The notes under the pieces are model-generated. The model was given only the letters and a program-made list of their open reading frames with translations, had not been told where the DNA came from and searched no databases. Below are positions 45,676 through 55,163 of a stretch of DNA of 64,000 nucleotides, in pieces. How positions within the stretch are numbered: position 1 is the stretch's first letter; every line of letters begins with the position of its first letter. Source of the DNA: Usnea hakonensis. Its lineage: Eukaryota > Ascomycota > Lecanoromycetes > Lecanorales > Parmeliaceae. The stretch is from NCBI GenBank assembly GCA_013423325.1, contig BLJB01000035.1:1-64000 (forward strand), read 5' to 3'. A program made the translations under genes and the position numbers.

Positions 45676-46737
45676 TCACGACAACATTCGCGGAAGTACG
45701 ACTTTGCTTTTCTCATACACCAGAAAGGTTACCCAAGTACTGGGCATTACCCGGAGTAGGTTCGGTCCCAGCCCTTTGTAGAAACCTGCCAACCCCTCGT
45801 TCTTCCACACCTGGGCAACAACATCCCTCGCACTTTTGTATGTGCTGTCTGCATCGTACATCTGCAGCCGCGCACGTACAACTTGATACGGATATGTTGC
45901 ACTTCCCGCGAATAATTTTGCAAGCCCACTGAGTACCAAAAAATCTCCCGCCCCTAAATCCTTTTGCCCTTGACTAAAGGTGTGACCTCTGTGGATCTTT
46001 AGCTCTTCGTACGTCATGAACTGTAGAGCCCCGTGCGAGACCCCGAGGAGTGAGGGAATCAAGCCACGATAGAATCCTAGCAGCCCTTCCGATCGGTATA
46101 TTCGCCGCGTACCATCGACCATGGACTTGTAGGCTCCCGGATGGCTGCTGGATGTAGAAAGCATCCGAGTCTTGATCACCCAGATTGGATTCGTCGCAAC
46201 AGCAGTCAGAACACCTAAAGCAAAACATCAGAATGTGGTCATCAGTCCCTCTCAAGAACACATCGTACCTGCAGTACCCGATGCGATGAAGAAATCGTAG
46301 TATGACAGGCTACTGCTCCCTGATCCTCGGTATGATCCAATCCCATATTTGATTCTGTCGTACCACACAAAGTACAAGGCCCAGCTCAATGAGTTACCAA
46401 CGAGATTAGGTGTGAGGCCGCGGTAGAGAGCGCTGATGATCTTCTCATTGCGGACAATATTTTGTATCACTCTCAGTGAGCCCCCAAATTGTGAATGAGA
46501 CTCTCGATCAACTGGCCAAGATCGCTTCCATTCAGTATTGGTACACAGTAGAAGGACTACGTTGACTCTTACCTTGTAGCCGTGTTTTAATCACATCTAG
46601 AGGGTGCGCGACTAGAGTCTGACATGTTAGGACAAGCATTGGATGCCACGGAAACATCGTACCGACGCAATTCCCGCCACAAAGCCCGCGATTGCTTCGA
46701 TCAGCCCTCGGGGAAGCTGGCGGTTATCGTTACTCAT
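45676..46737 (-). CDS. Mitochondrial carrier, FAD/folate type (Flx1/SLC25A32-like)
   Basis: Inner-membrane carrier; the closest recognised group moves FAD (yeast Flx1) or folate. Minus-strand exons 46663-46737, 46573-46618, 46269-46511, 45676-46214 (903 nt, 300 aa). Three carrier repeats with their signatures: PLDVIKTRLQ, NPIWVIKTRM and YPYQVVRARLQ; the W in NPIWVIKTR is characteristic of the FAD/folate/pyrimidine-nucleotide branch. Other matches: ALYRGLTPNLVGNSLSWALY, FYRGLIPSLLGVSHGALQFM, GFYKGLGPNLLRVMPSTWVT. Substrate is inferred and not proven by sequence. Divergent from HSH49. Confidence 0.9.
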
Positions 46738-47588
46738 TGATTTGTGATTGAAAGAATCAAAATTGCAGGTTTAAAGTATGGTGGGACATGATCTAAAGTG
46801 TTTATAAAGCCTCGAGGCCGGGAAGACTCTTGTCATAGATCCGGTTTCGCTTTTTACTCGGTCATAGCTTGACCACTAAATTTCGTGCACGCAGCTATGA
46901 CGACTTTCCATCGATCGACATCTTCCCTTCGACAGTCCCTTTCTTGTACATAATGCTACATAAGATGTCATCCTTGCGTTTCCCGTCCATCTCCTTTGAC
47001 ACCCAGCTACTCGGCCAGAGGGGATATGAGTCTATGTTAACATTAGATACTTTCATGGTCCATCTGAGCTTGGAAAGCCCACCTTATCATCGTTGGCTTA
47101 GGATTGCTCATAGTGTAACCTGCCAAAATCTTAACAATTGCCTCCATGTTTCTTGCCAATTTCAGCTCGCACCGAGATATAAGATCAACGGAAGATACCC
47201 ACTAGACCGTATTAGCTTGGGAAGCTCGAAGGGTAAGAGGTGATACTAATGAATAGCGACCCTGGAGATGTCGACTATCTTGGTGATTCTCTCCTGTGTT
47301 CAACGATAAGCAGTCTGCGTGACTTGCCCTATATGCAATCATCCGCACTTACCTTTGTCTCTTCTGAAGGCTGCCACATCGTTACGACAGGTACTGATGG
47401 TCTGCGCGAATGGTGGCTAACCGCTGATACTTTGTGTTTGTTCTCAATATCGGAAAAGTAAGAAGATTGTCTAAAATTACACTAGATTTTAAATTACCGA
47501 GACTAAGTGTTTAGAACCTCGCAGGCTCAATCTTGTCCGATTGAGGATCACCTTGCAAAAGATTCGAATAAATCTTGAATTCGCCAGC
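46738..47588. promoter_or_regulatory. Divergent upstream region FLX1/HSH49
   Basis: 851 bp. Two plus-strand frames (about 46953-47243 from an ATG, and 47240-47461) lack recognisable domains and lie end to end; they could be leader sequence or an unrecognised small gene. I do not call them. Confidence 0.4.
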
Positions 47589-48732
47589 ATGTCTGGCGCA
47601 AGGCACTGGTATGTTACGAATCTCATAGCACTCTGCGCGACTAACATCCCTTTTAGGGAGCAAGACAAGGAAGCTACAGTATACATTGGGAACCTAGATG
47701 AACGAGTATCGGATAGTCTGGTGTGGGAATTAATGCTACAAGCTGGTCGCATAGTCAATGTGCATTTACCGAAGGACCGAGTCACCCAGACGCATCAAGG
47801 TTATGGCTTCGTGGAGTTCATCAGCGAAGAAGACGCAGAATATGCAGCAAGGATCATGAACCAAGTCAGGCTGTACGGCAAGCCAATAAGAGTGAATAAA
47901 GCTTCAGCGGATAAGCAGAAGACTGTGGAGGTTGGAGCAGAGTTGTTTGTCGGCAACTTGGATCCCATGGTCACCGAACAGACACTCTATGATACGTTTG
48001 GCCGTTTCGGCAGTCTGATATCTGCCCCCAAGGTACTACGTTCACTAGTCGAGCCTCTCAATGTTACACGCTGAATCTTGAAAGGTTGCTCGAGATGACG
48101 CCAATCTTTCCAAAGGCTACGGATTTATATCGTTCTCAAATTTCGAGGCTTCGGATGAAGCCATTGCTAACATGAATGGTCAGTACCTCATGAACAAAGA
48201 AATATCCGTCCAATATGCATACAAGAAGGATGGAAAGGGCGAACGTCACGGTGACCAAGCCGAGAGAATGCTTGCCGCCCAGGCGAGAAAACACAACGTT
48301 CAACCAACATCTCAGCCGCTACCAGCAGGTCTCTTTTCGGGAGCCGCAACCAATGCTCCTGCCACAATGATTGACGGTGATGGAGGACGTCCAGGCAGTG
48401 TTGGCGGGTTCTTGAATGGGCGCGCATCTATGCCCAATGGAAACTATCAAAATATACCTCCAACGCAGCAGCAACGGCCCACACCTCCTTCGCAGCCCCT
48501 ACCTGCACCACCGTCAGGCTTGCCTGCGCGGCCACCACCGTCTCAGGCTGGTTACGGTGGTCCGCAAGGGTTTCTGCCTCCAGGTTTCAATCCCTCTCCG
48601 CAGCAAGGCTTTCCCCCGCCGCCATCTCCAGGTCTGGGGCCTCCACCTGGATTTGGACCACCTCCTGGCCAAGGGCCCCCACCCGGAATCCCTCCCGGAT
48701 TCCAACAGCCAGGCTTTGGAAGGGCAAGATAG
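47589..48732 (+). CDS. HSH49: Splicing factor 3b subunit 4 (Hsh49/SF3b49)
   Basis: U2 snRNP SF3b component contacting pre-mRNA near the branch site. Exons 47589-47608, 47657-48032, 48085-48732 (1,044 nt, 347 aa). RRM1 starts ATVYIGNLDERVSDSLVWEL with RNP1-type HQGYGFVEFISEEDAEYA; RRM2 starts ELFVGNLDPMVTEQTLYDTF with RNP1-type KGYGFISFSNFEASDEAIA and ends NKEISVQYAYKKDGKGERHG. The C-terminus is Pro/Gly-rich (repeated PPPG), as in animal SF3b4. The first exon is only 20 nt and its join recreates MSGARHWEQDKEATVY. Frames on the opposite strand over the Pro-rich tail are shadows. Confidence 0.95.
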
Positions 48733-49387
48733 TGTAGTACGTTCAGAGTAGCATTGTAACAGGAAACGGATGAGAAACTGAATTGTGCGAGACTAGGCAT
48801 AAGCCGGCGTCATAATACACATGACCATAGGAAGCTTCGTCTTCTTTCAATCAAGACGGTGAGTCTGTACTGACCATTTAGCTAGCGCATTGAGTGACAA
48901 GATTACTAGCGAGGACCTCAGGTCCAGAAAATATACCGCTGCATCTCACAGGTGTGCACACGGTTCTCACCCACCTCTAACATCATATTGCTCTGAAGCT
49001 ACAAATCACGGCAAATAGACCGGGGTTTGGTTTTCTGAAGTCTTTGACTCCTACAACATACCCTATATTCTGTTTCTTTGTAAAACCCTTAGCGGTCCCG
49101 AGTTCACTCGCCTAGAATTCCATTGTCATACAGAATGTCACCTAATCGCTAAAGGCAAGTCAAGCCATCGATAATGTACTCAAGATCACAGGCGTAATCA
49201 AACCGTAGCGCGTTTGGAAAATCCCACTTCGAGAACGGGGGCTTGGATACCCTTGAAATACCATCTTATCGACGCCGAATAGCACGTTGAATTCGCAGTA
49301 ATATTTGACATGGCTAGCAGTCTCAGCGCTAGATATGGGATTCGAAGAGGCTCACTACCATGAAGTCGTGCGACAAGGGAGATGCGC
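48733..49387. other. Intergenic region HSH49/UPF0357 (convergent)
   Basis: 655 bp between stop codons. No supported gene or repeat. Confidence 0.5.
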
Positions 49388-49812
49388 TCATGAGAAGGAC
49401 ACGAACTTTGGGTCTCTCGGTAACCCATCTGACCCAATATTGTTTTTGGCAAATCTCGCCTCAGTGTACATCCTCCTTGCCTCATCAAAGCCTACCCTCC
49501 TGCTCTTCATAATTTTCTGCACTTCCCGCTTTGCCTGCTGGTCAAGTCCGGCGCGAGAGTCGCCTGCGGCGACATTGGTCTCAAGGTTGAAATCGCTGGA
49601 AGTGAAGCCGGATTCGATATCACTTGTGAAGGAGGAAGGCAGGCGAGTGTAGATGTAGTCGGGAATAGGGACAAGGTGGTTCCATCGGTTTCGAGTGAAG
49701 TAGAGAGCTGAGAGGCAGGTTAGCTGGCATGATGATGTCGTAGGACTCAGACCAATCTACCAGTTGCAAGGATGAAGAAAGAAAGGGTGAGGGAATAGAG
49801 GATGTAGCCCAT
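49388..49812 (-). CDS. Small membrane-anchored protein, UPF0357/DUF2015 type
   Basis: Uncharacterised conserved fungal protein. Minus-strand exons 49761-49812 and 49388-49707 (372 nt, 123 aa). The intron starts GTAGAT and ends CTCTCAG with a GCTAAC branch site; using it joins ILATALYFTRNRWNHLVP in frame. One N-terminal membrane segment (MGYILYSLTLSFFILAT), then a soluble part with IPDYIYTRLPSSF, RAGLDQQAKREVQKIMK, RRVGFDEARRMYTEARFAKN and GLPRDPKFVSFS. The last segments resemble the UPF0357 family (yeast YCL012C type); the function is unknown. Without splicing no single frame covers it, so it is easily missed. Confidence 0.8.
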
Positions 49813-50281
49813 AGCTCATCTACAGGCCTGCACGGAGGACTATCATTCACAGGTGGGGTTTTGATAGTGAGTTGTGTTGACTGTGCAGCAGTGCAGCTTA
49901 TGGAAGCTCGGTGATCAACTTTCCCGAAGGTCTAAGGCTGAGTGCAGGCACTAAAATTACCCTAGTGTACCTAAGTACCTAGGTAACTAAGGTAAGTAAT
50001 CGGTCCGGCGATGGTACTCACTACGCCGATTGCGGGGGCATTTCGGTGATTGCTATGATGGCTATGATTGATACAGTAAGGTGAGAAGCCTAATCCCAAA
50101 AATTTGACAGCTCCTAGGCATCCGAGGGGTCCCCCATCCGGTGATCCGCTTCGAAGACCCAATGCTTGGCGCTCTGGCCCCACTAAGGTACTTTAATTAA
50201 AGAGGTACCTAGTGAAGTCCTCCTCGGGGGTGTAACGCAATTTCATGATCTGGGCCATTGATCAGGATGAGGATGAGGGTA

Positions 50282-50339
<58 letters not shown>

Positions 50340-51468
50340 CAATGATAATGATTGTTAGGCATAGATAATTCTTTGTCGTTCTTTTGACTGTTTGACTTTA
50401 CTTTCTTTTCCCTTTTTTTTTTTTTTTTATACTTTACGCAAGAGTGACGACGTGCATGTAACAGCAACAGCAACAGCAATAGTAACAGTAACAGTAGCAG
50501 TACCAGTAACAAGCACTCTAACAAATAACAAGTAACAAGAAGATAAGAGAAGACAAATCCTTTATCAACATGTCCCCGCCACTAGCTTCATGGACAGCAA
50601 CAACTAAGGTATCTCACTTTACTCTCCTCAAATCTCCTTCCGAGGCTTCCTAAGGTACTCGGGACTCCGTAAGGTAACGTACTATGAATGCAGATGCCAG
50701 ACCTAAGGTAGTCATCTGCCGGACTGATCTTCAAAAAAAAGCGTTTACTTGCCTTCCCTCCTCTTCCCCCACCTTCCAACTTAATGCACAAGGTGGAAAC
50801 TGATTCTGCTTTGGAAATGACGGAGGAGACGCCGATGATCTCCATTGGTCTTTCGAAAATGTCCCATGGTCTCAACATGCCCACGGTTGCCCTCTCCCGG
50901 GTGCCCCCCTCCCAGGTGCCCCCATGCACTATTGTCATTTTAGATTCTGATTTCGCCGTCCCTCCCGCAAACCAGGCCGGAACTTTCTTCGTCTGATCCT
51001 GCTCATTATTCTTCTGCCTTTGCAATAATAATAATTATTATTATAATGATAATATTTTCTATGGCTTCCGGAACATTGTTCCTGACATGTCTTGCTCGAT
51101 CTTCCCCATATCCTACAACAGCTTAGCGACTCACATGTTCCGCGTCCTAATGCCAAACATGTGGCTGCATATCTACAACAGCCTAAGCCTTGGGCAATAT
51201 GACATATTATCTTGTCCTTTGACTTTCCACCCACAGACAACTCCATCTCCGACCGACTTTAATACTCCTCTTCTTCTTGGAGTCTTCACCCGTGCTGCGA
51301 ACTCGAATCAGTCCTTGAACACCAAGGCATAACAGCGTGTGTCTATACAGCTGACCAGCTATATAAGTCTTTGACTGGCCGAGTCAAATACTTCTACCAA
51401 CTGGAGCCGTGAAATATCACGCTTGATCTGGACACCATTGGATTCTCTTATATAAAGATTCAGGCTTC
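49813..51468. promoter_or_regulatory. Long divergent upstream region with simple repeats
   Basis: 1,656 bp between UPF0357 and the Azf1-like gene. Contains an (ATG)n microsatellite (50284-50340), a T run (about 50413-50428), an AACAGC/AACAGT hexamer series (about 50459-50510), an AATAAT series (51026-51050) and several GTACC/AAGGTA motifs (49969-50000, 50186-50212, 50650-50690). Frames at 50243-50524, 50588-51025 and 50935-51246 derive from low-complexity sequence. TATA-like ctatataag at 51359 and ttatataaag at 51449. Confidence 0.5.
50284..50340. repeat. (ATG)n microsatellite
   Basis: About 19 uninterrupted ATG/GAT units. On the minus strand it reads CAT and gives a spurious poly-His frame. 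Confidence 0.95.
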
Positions 51469-52770
51469 ATGGCACTATCCAATCCTCGGCGGCTGACGCA
51501 CATGACCCAGGGCACCATCACCCTGCCTGAGGTAGATTTAAGTCTAACACTCTTCTCGAACCCAATATATCATCCGCCAGTATTCTTTAACTCCATGAAC
51601 CTGAGTTATGGATTGGCACTTAACACTAGTGGCTGCAGTAGTGAAGGATATGGCACAGTCGCATCTCCACACGAAATTTTTGGCCATCAAGATCTTGCCT
51701 GCACGGAGGAAAGACATCATGGCGGAGAAGCGCGACTGGTGACGCTAGACAGGAACATCGCAAACAGCCCATCAATCAAGATTGAGAGTGTTTCTCAGAC
51801 ACTGAGTGAGGATGACACTCACAGTGATCAGATCCGAGGTGGACAGCTTCCGCGAATCCTAAGGGGGAAAGACGCTGGCACCGGCGTCGACACTCTTATG
51901 CGAGCTATACAGACGAAGGCAATTTTACCAGCGCACAAATTACAACCACCAATGTCTTGTGATCGCAATGTTCGAGATCCCAACAGCGACTCGGTCTCAT
52001 CCGCCGTGGATCGAGGCTTTCCAATGGAGACAAAATCGAAAAGGAGACACCCTTGCAGGATTTCGTCGTGTACTAAAGTCTTTACCCAGAAGACCCATCT
52101 TGAGATTCATATGCGAGCACACACTGGGCATAAGCCATACGTATGGTCGTCCAGGCCCAATTGAAAATCAGACATGCTAACGCGGAGTCTGAAATAGACC
52201 TGCAAAGACACGACGTGTGGACAACGCTTCTCGCAGTTAGGAAATCTAAAGGTCTTTCGCTATGCGAACGTAAACATTTTAGGGCGCGAGCTGATCCATG
52301 GCAGACTCATGAGCGCCGTCACACCGGGGAGCGTCCCTTTTCTTGTGATCTCTGCGGCAGGAGATTTGCCCAGCGTGGCAACGTCCAGGCGCATAGGATA
52401 GTGCATGAACGGGTGAAACCCTACAGCTGTAGACTTGAAGGCTGTGCGAAGAGATTCACGCAGTTAGGAAATCTGAAGGTCTGCCAATTCAGCAGCCTTT
52501 GATCTTTCCTCGAGGCTAACAGATGAGCAGTCTCATCAGAACAAATTCCACGCTGATACTCTGCGGATCCTCACATTGAGATTTGCATCGATTGAGATGG
52601 AAGAGGAAGTCTCGGAATCAGACAGAGAGCTGTGGGAGTATTTCTCTACGCTATACAAGAACAGTAACAAGGGCATCAAGGGCCGCGGTAAGGATCGTCG
52701 GATCAAAACTCTATCTGTTGACGACAAAGGCTTAAAGTTTGAGAGATCGAAGCGCACTGGAGAAACATGA
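51469..52770 (+). CDS. C2H2 zinc-finger transcription factor, Azf1-like
   Basis: Exons 51469-52140, 52198-52251, 52305-52478, 52531-52770 (1,140 nt, 379 aa). N-terminal 190 residues are Ser/Thr-rich without a domain. Four tandem C2H2 fingers follow: CRISSCTKVFTQKTHLEIHM (about 196), CKDTTCGQRFSQLGNLKTHE (about 226), CDLCGRRFAQRGNVQAHRIV, and CRLEGCAKRFTQLGNLKSHQ. The post-finger segment ELWEYFSTLYKNSNKGIKGR and GKDRRIKTL resembles the C-terminus of yeast Azf1, from memory. Introns 2 and 4's upstream exon ends fall at the same place (after QLGNLK) in fingers 2 and 4. A TATA-like sequence lies only 11-20 bp before this ATG, so the real start may be M12 (51502) or M43. Confidence 0.88.
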
Positions 52771-53396
52771 GAGGAAATAGGGCAAGATTGTCAGGCGGAA
52801 TGCTCTACATGCTGCACATAGGAGAGGCTACAACAGTCAGGCGACCAAAGATGTGATTGAGTCAGGGCAAAAGGAACCTTGGGATGTTGACGCGGGCTTG
52901 CTCTTTGATGTATCACAAGCAGCAGTGTATGTGGTGTGAAGATGATGATGACGATGAAAAGTGGGTTTTTTTCCCAAGCAGAATGAAAATTTCTTTCAAT
53001 GCAAAATAAGAATAAAGTAAGGTACCTCAGGTAAAAATGTGGTTGATGGTGCCACTGCCGCGTGTGAAGCCGAAGACAGGTGACCGGTAAGTCAAATATC
53101 CGATGGAGAAGGGTATGCTGACAAAGCAGAAGACCCTGAAATTCGTATCAATTCATAAAGTACTCTACTCTGCGACAAAGAGCTCTGTAGGCGAGAAAAT
53201 CTTTGCAAGCTTTTTCTTTTTCCTTCATCTTCATGTACATCTCCATTCATCGATCCTCTCATAAATATATCCTCCTATACAGAAGCCAGTCCCTGTCAAT
53301 TCGAATTCGCTCTGTTCGAGCTCCTTCAATTGACTTGGGCACCTCATAGATCCCTAAAAACGCGACCTATCCTAATTCGTGCTCCTTGTATCCAAC
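52771..53396. promoter_or_regulatory. Upstream region of ERG3
   Basis: 626 bp between co-oriented genes. ataaatatatcc near 53262 could be a TATA element about 130 bp before the ERG3 start; aaggtacctcaggta at 53020 is another copy of the dispersed motif. No gene supported. Confidence 0.45.
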
Positions 53397-54565
53397 ATGG
53401 ATATCCTGCTTGAGGTCTTTGATACCTTCCTCTTTGACCGTTTCTGGTCCATCGTCTACCCGACCTCTACCCTGAACTATCAAGAACACGCCGCCAAAGA
53501 TACTACCGCAACTTTCTCCAGTATGCGTGAACTGCCCACCGCCATACATGCATCCACCCAATTCTTCCAGCTAGCCCCATCTCGATACGCTTTCATGAGT
53601 CAGTGGCCGCGGGACAACATATGGAGACAATTATTCACCCTCTACTTGATCACTTGGTACGCCTCTCGAACTCTGTCGTGCCATTCTCTGTAAAGCTTTC
53701 TGACATCTATTCTTAGGGTCTTTGGTCTCCTACTCTACTTTATCTTTGCCTCTCTCTCCTACATCTTCATCTTCGATCACGCTACCTTCACGCACCCCAA
53801 ATATCTTAAAAACCAAGTCAGGCTTGAGATTCGCCAGACCATGATCTCAATGCCGCTAATGTCGATCTTCACCGCGCTCTTCTTCCTGCTTGAAGTCCGC
53901 GGCTACGGAAAATTATACGACGCTCCGTCAGATGCTCCATTCGCCCTCTACAACTTCCTACAATTTCCTCTCTTCATTACATTCACCGACCTGTGCATCT
54001 ATTGGATCCACCGAGGTTTACATCATCCTAAGATCTACAAGACCTTGCACAAGTCACATCACAAGTGGATCATGCCTACACCTTACGCCAGCCACGCTTT
54101 CCATCCAATGGATGGCTTCGCCCAGAGCATACCCTACCACATCTTTCCATTTATCTTCCCCCTCCAGAAATTCGCGTACGTCGCTCTCTTCATCTTCATC
54201 AATTTTTGGACCATCTTCATTCGTAAGCGCCTCCACCATTCCTCTGGACATGCATGTTATTTATTGATTTCACAGATGACGGCGAATATGTAGCCAACTC
54301 CTACATCATCAACGGTGCTGCTTGCCACACAATGCACCACCTGTACTTTAACTATAACTACGGGCAATTCACTACGTTATGGGATAGACTGGGAGGTAGC
54401 TACAGACAACCAAACGATGAATTATTTAGCCGAGAGTCGAAGATGAGCAAGGCAGAATGGGATCGGCAAACGAAGGAGATGGAAAAGCTTCAGAAGGAAG
54501 TTGAGGGAGACGACGACAGGGATTATAGGCGGGAATCTCGAAGACTGCAGAAAAAGGTTATGTAG
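53397..54565 (+). CDS. ERG3: Sterol C-5 desaturase (Erg3)
   Basis: ER membrane di-iron enzyme that introduces the C-5 double bond in ergosterol synthesis. Exons 53397-53656, 53717-54222, 54276-54565 (1,056 nt, 351 aa). The three histidine boxes are intact: HRGLHH (residues 185-190), HKSHH (198-202) and HTMHH (273-277). Other matches: LYLITWVFGLLLYF and FASLSYIFIFDHATFTHPKY, then ASHAFHPMDGFAQSIPYHIF. Several membrane segments lie between them. The acidic/basic C-terminus (KEMEKLQKEVEGDDDRDY) is common in fungal members. First ATG used. The catalytic ligands are present, so the gene appears functional. Converges on CBC1. Confidence 0.95.
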
Positions 54566-55163
54566 TGATCACAATTCCACAGGCAACAGCTTAGGCTGAG
54601 AAGATGACTCGCGAACATCGCGAACAGGATGAAATGTTGACGGGGAGACCCAACGCCACGTCCCGATCGCCGCGATTTGAGTGGCTGTGATTATCATCGA
54701 AGAGTGCTCATCAATCCGGAGGTCTCGCTGAGCAGGGGGAAGCTCGGGTTTACAAACCCAGGGTCACGGATGGAGAGGAAGGCTTTTCTGGACATTCCAA
54801 AGCCAGGTTTATGTTGATGCCCAGGTCATGCTGCATCCAGGGCGTGGCGGCAGTGTTCGTGAGTCTTGTTTCACGTTTTCATTGGGCAGCCATCAAGAGT
54901 GCCTGACCATGAAGCCAATTGCAAGATATTCTCTCGTATTACACGATGTCCATATGAGCAAACATCAACGTAAGTGAGAAAGAAGGAAAGAGAAGCAATA
55001 ACACAGTCCCTATAATAAGTAATAGCCTAAGGTAGCTTTTTCAAGCGAAGTAGATCCGCTAGGGTATATACTTCCGACCTATCTAGAAGTAACCATGGAA
55101 TCCAGTATTGCTCCGGGCTGGCAATTTGGACAACCAAGTGACACCGTCCGTTGCCGGTTTGAC
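54566..55163. other. Intergenic region ERG3/CBC1 (convergent)
   Basis: 598 bp between two stop codons. The minus-strand frame 55027-55272 overlaps the CBC1 end and is a shadow. No other gene supported. Confidence 0.5.

Noticed and set aside
46869..47461. Two end-to-end plus-strand frames between FLX1 and HSH49
   Set aside because: First opens at TTG, no domain in either, no convincing intron joining them to HSH49.
50243..50524. 93-codon minus-strand frame with poly-His and poly-Leu
   Set aside because: Produced by the (ATG)n and AACAG repeats; low-complexity artefact.
50588..51025. 145-codon minus-strand frame upstream of the Azf1-like gene
   Set aside because: No recognisable domain, low-complexity composition, lies in a repeat-rich promoter region.
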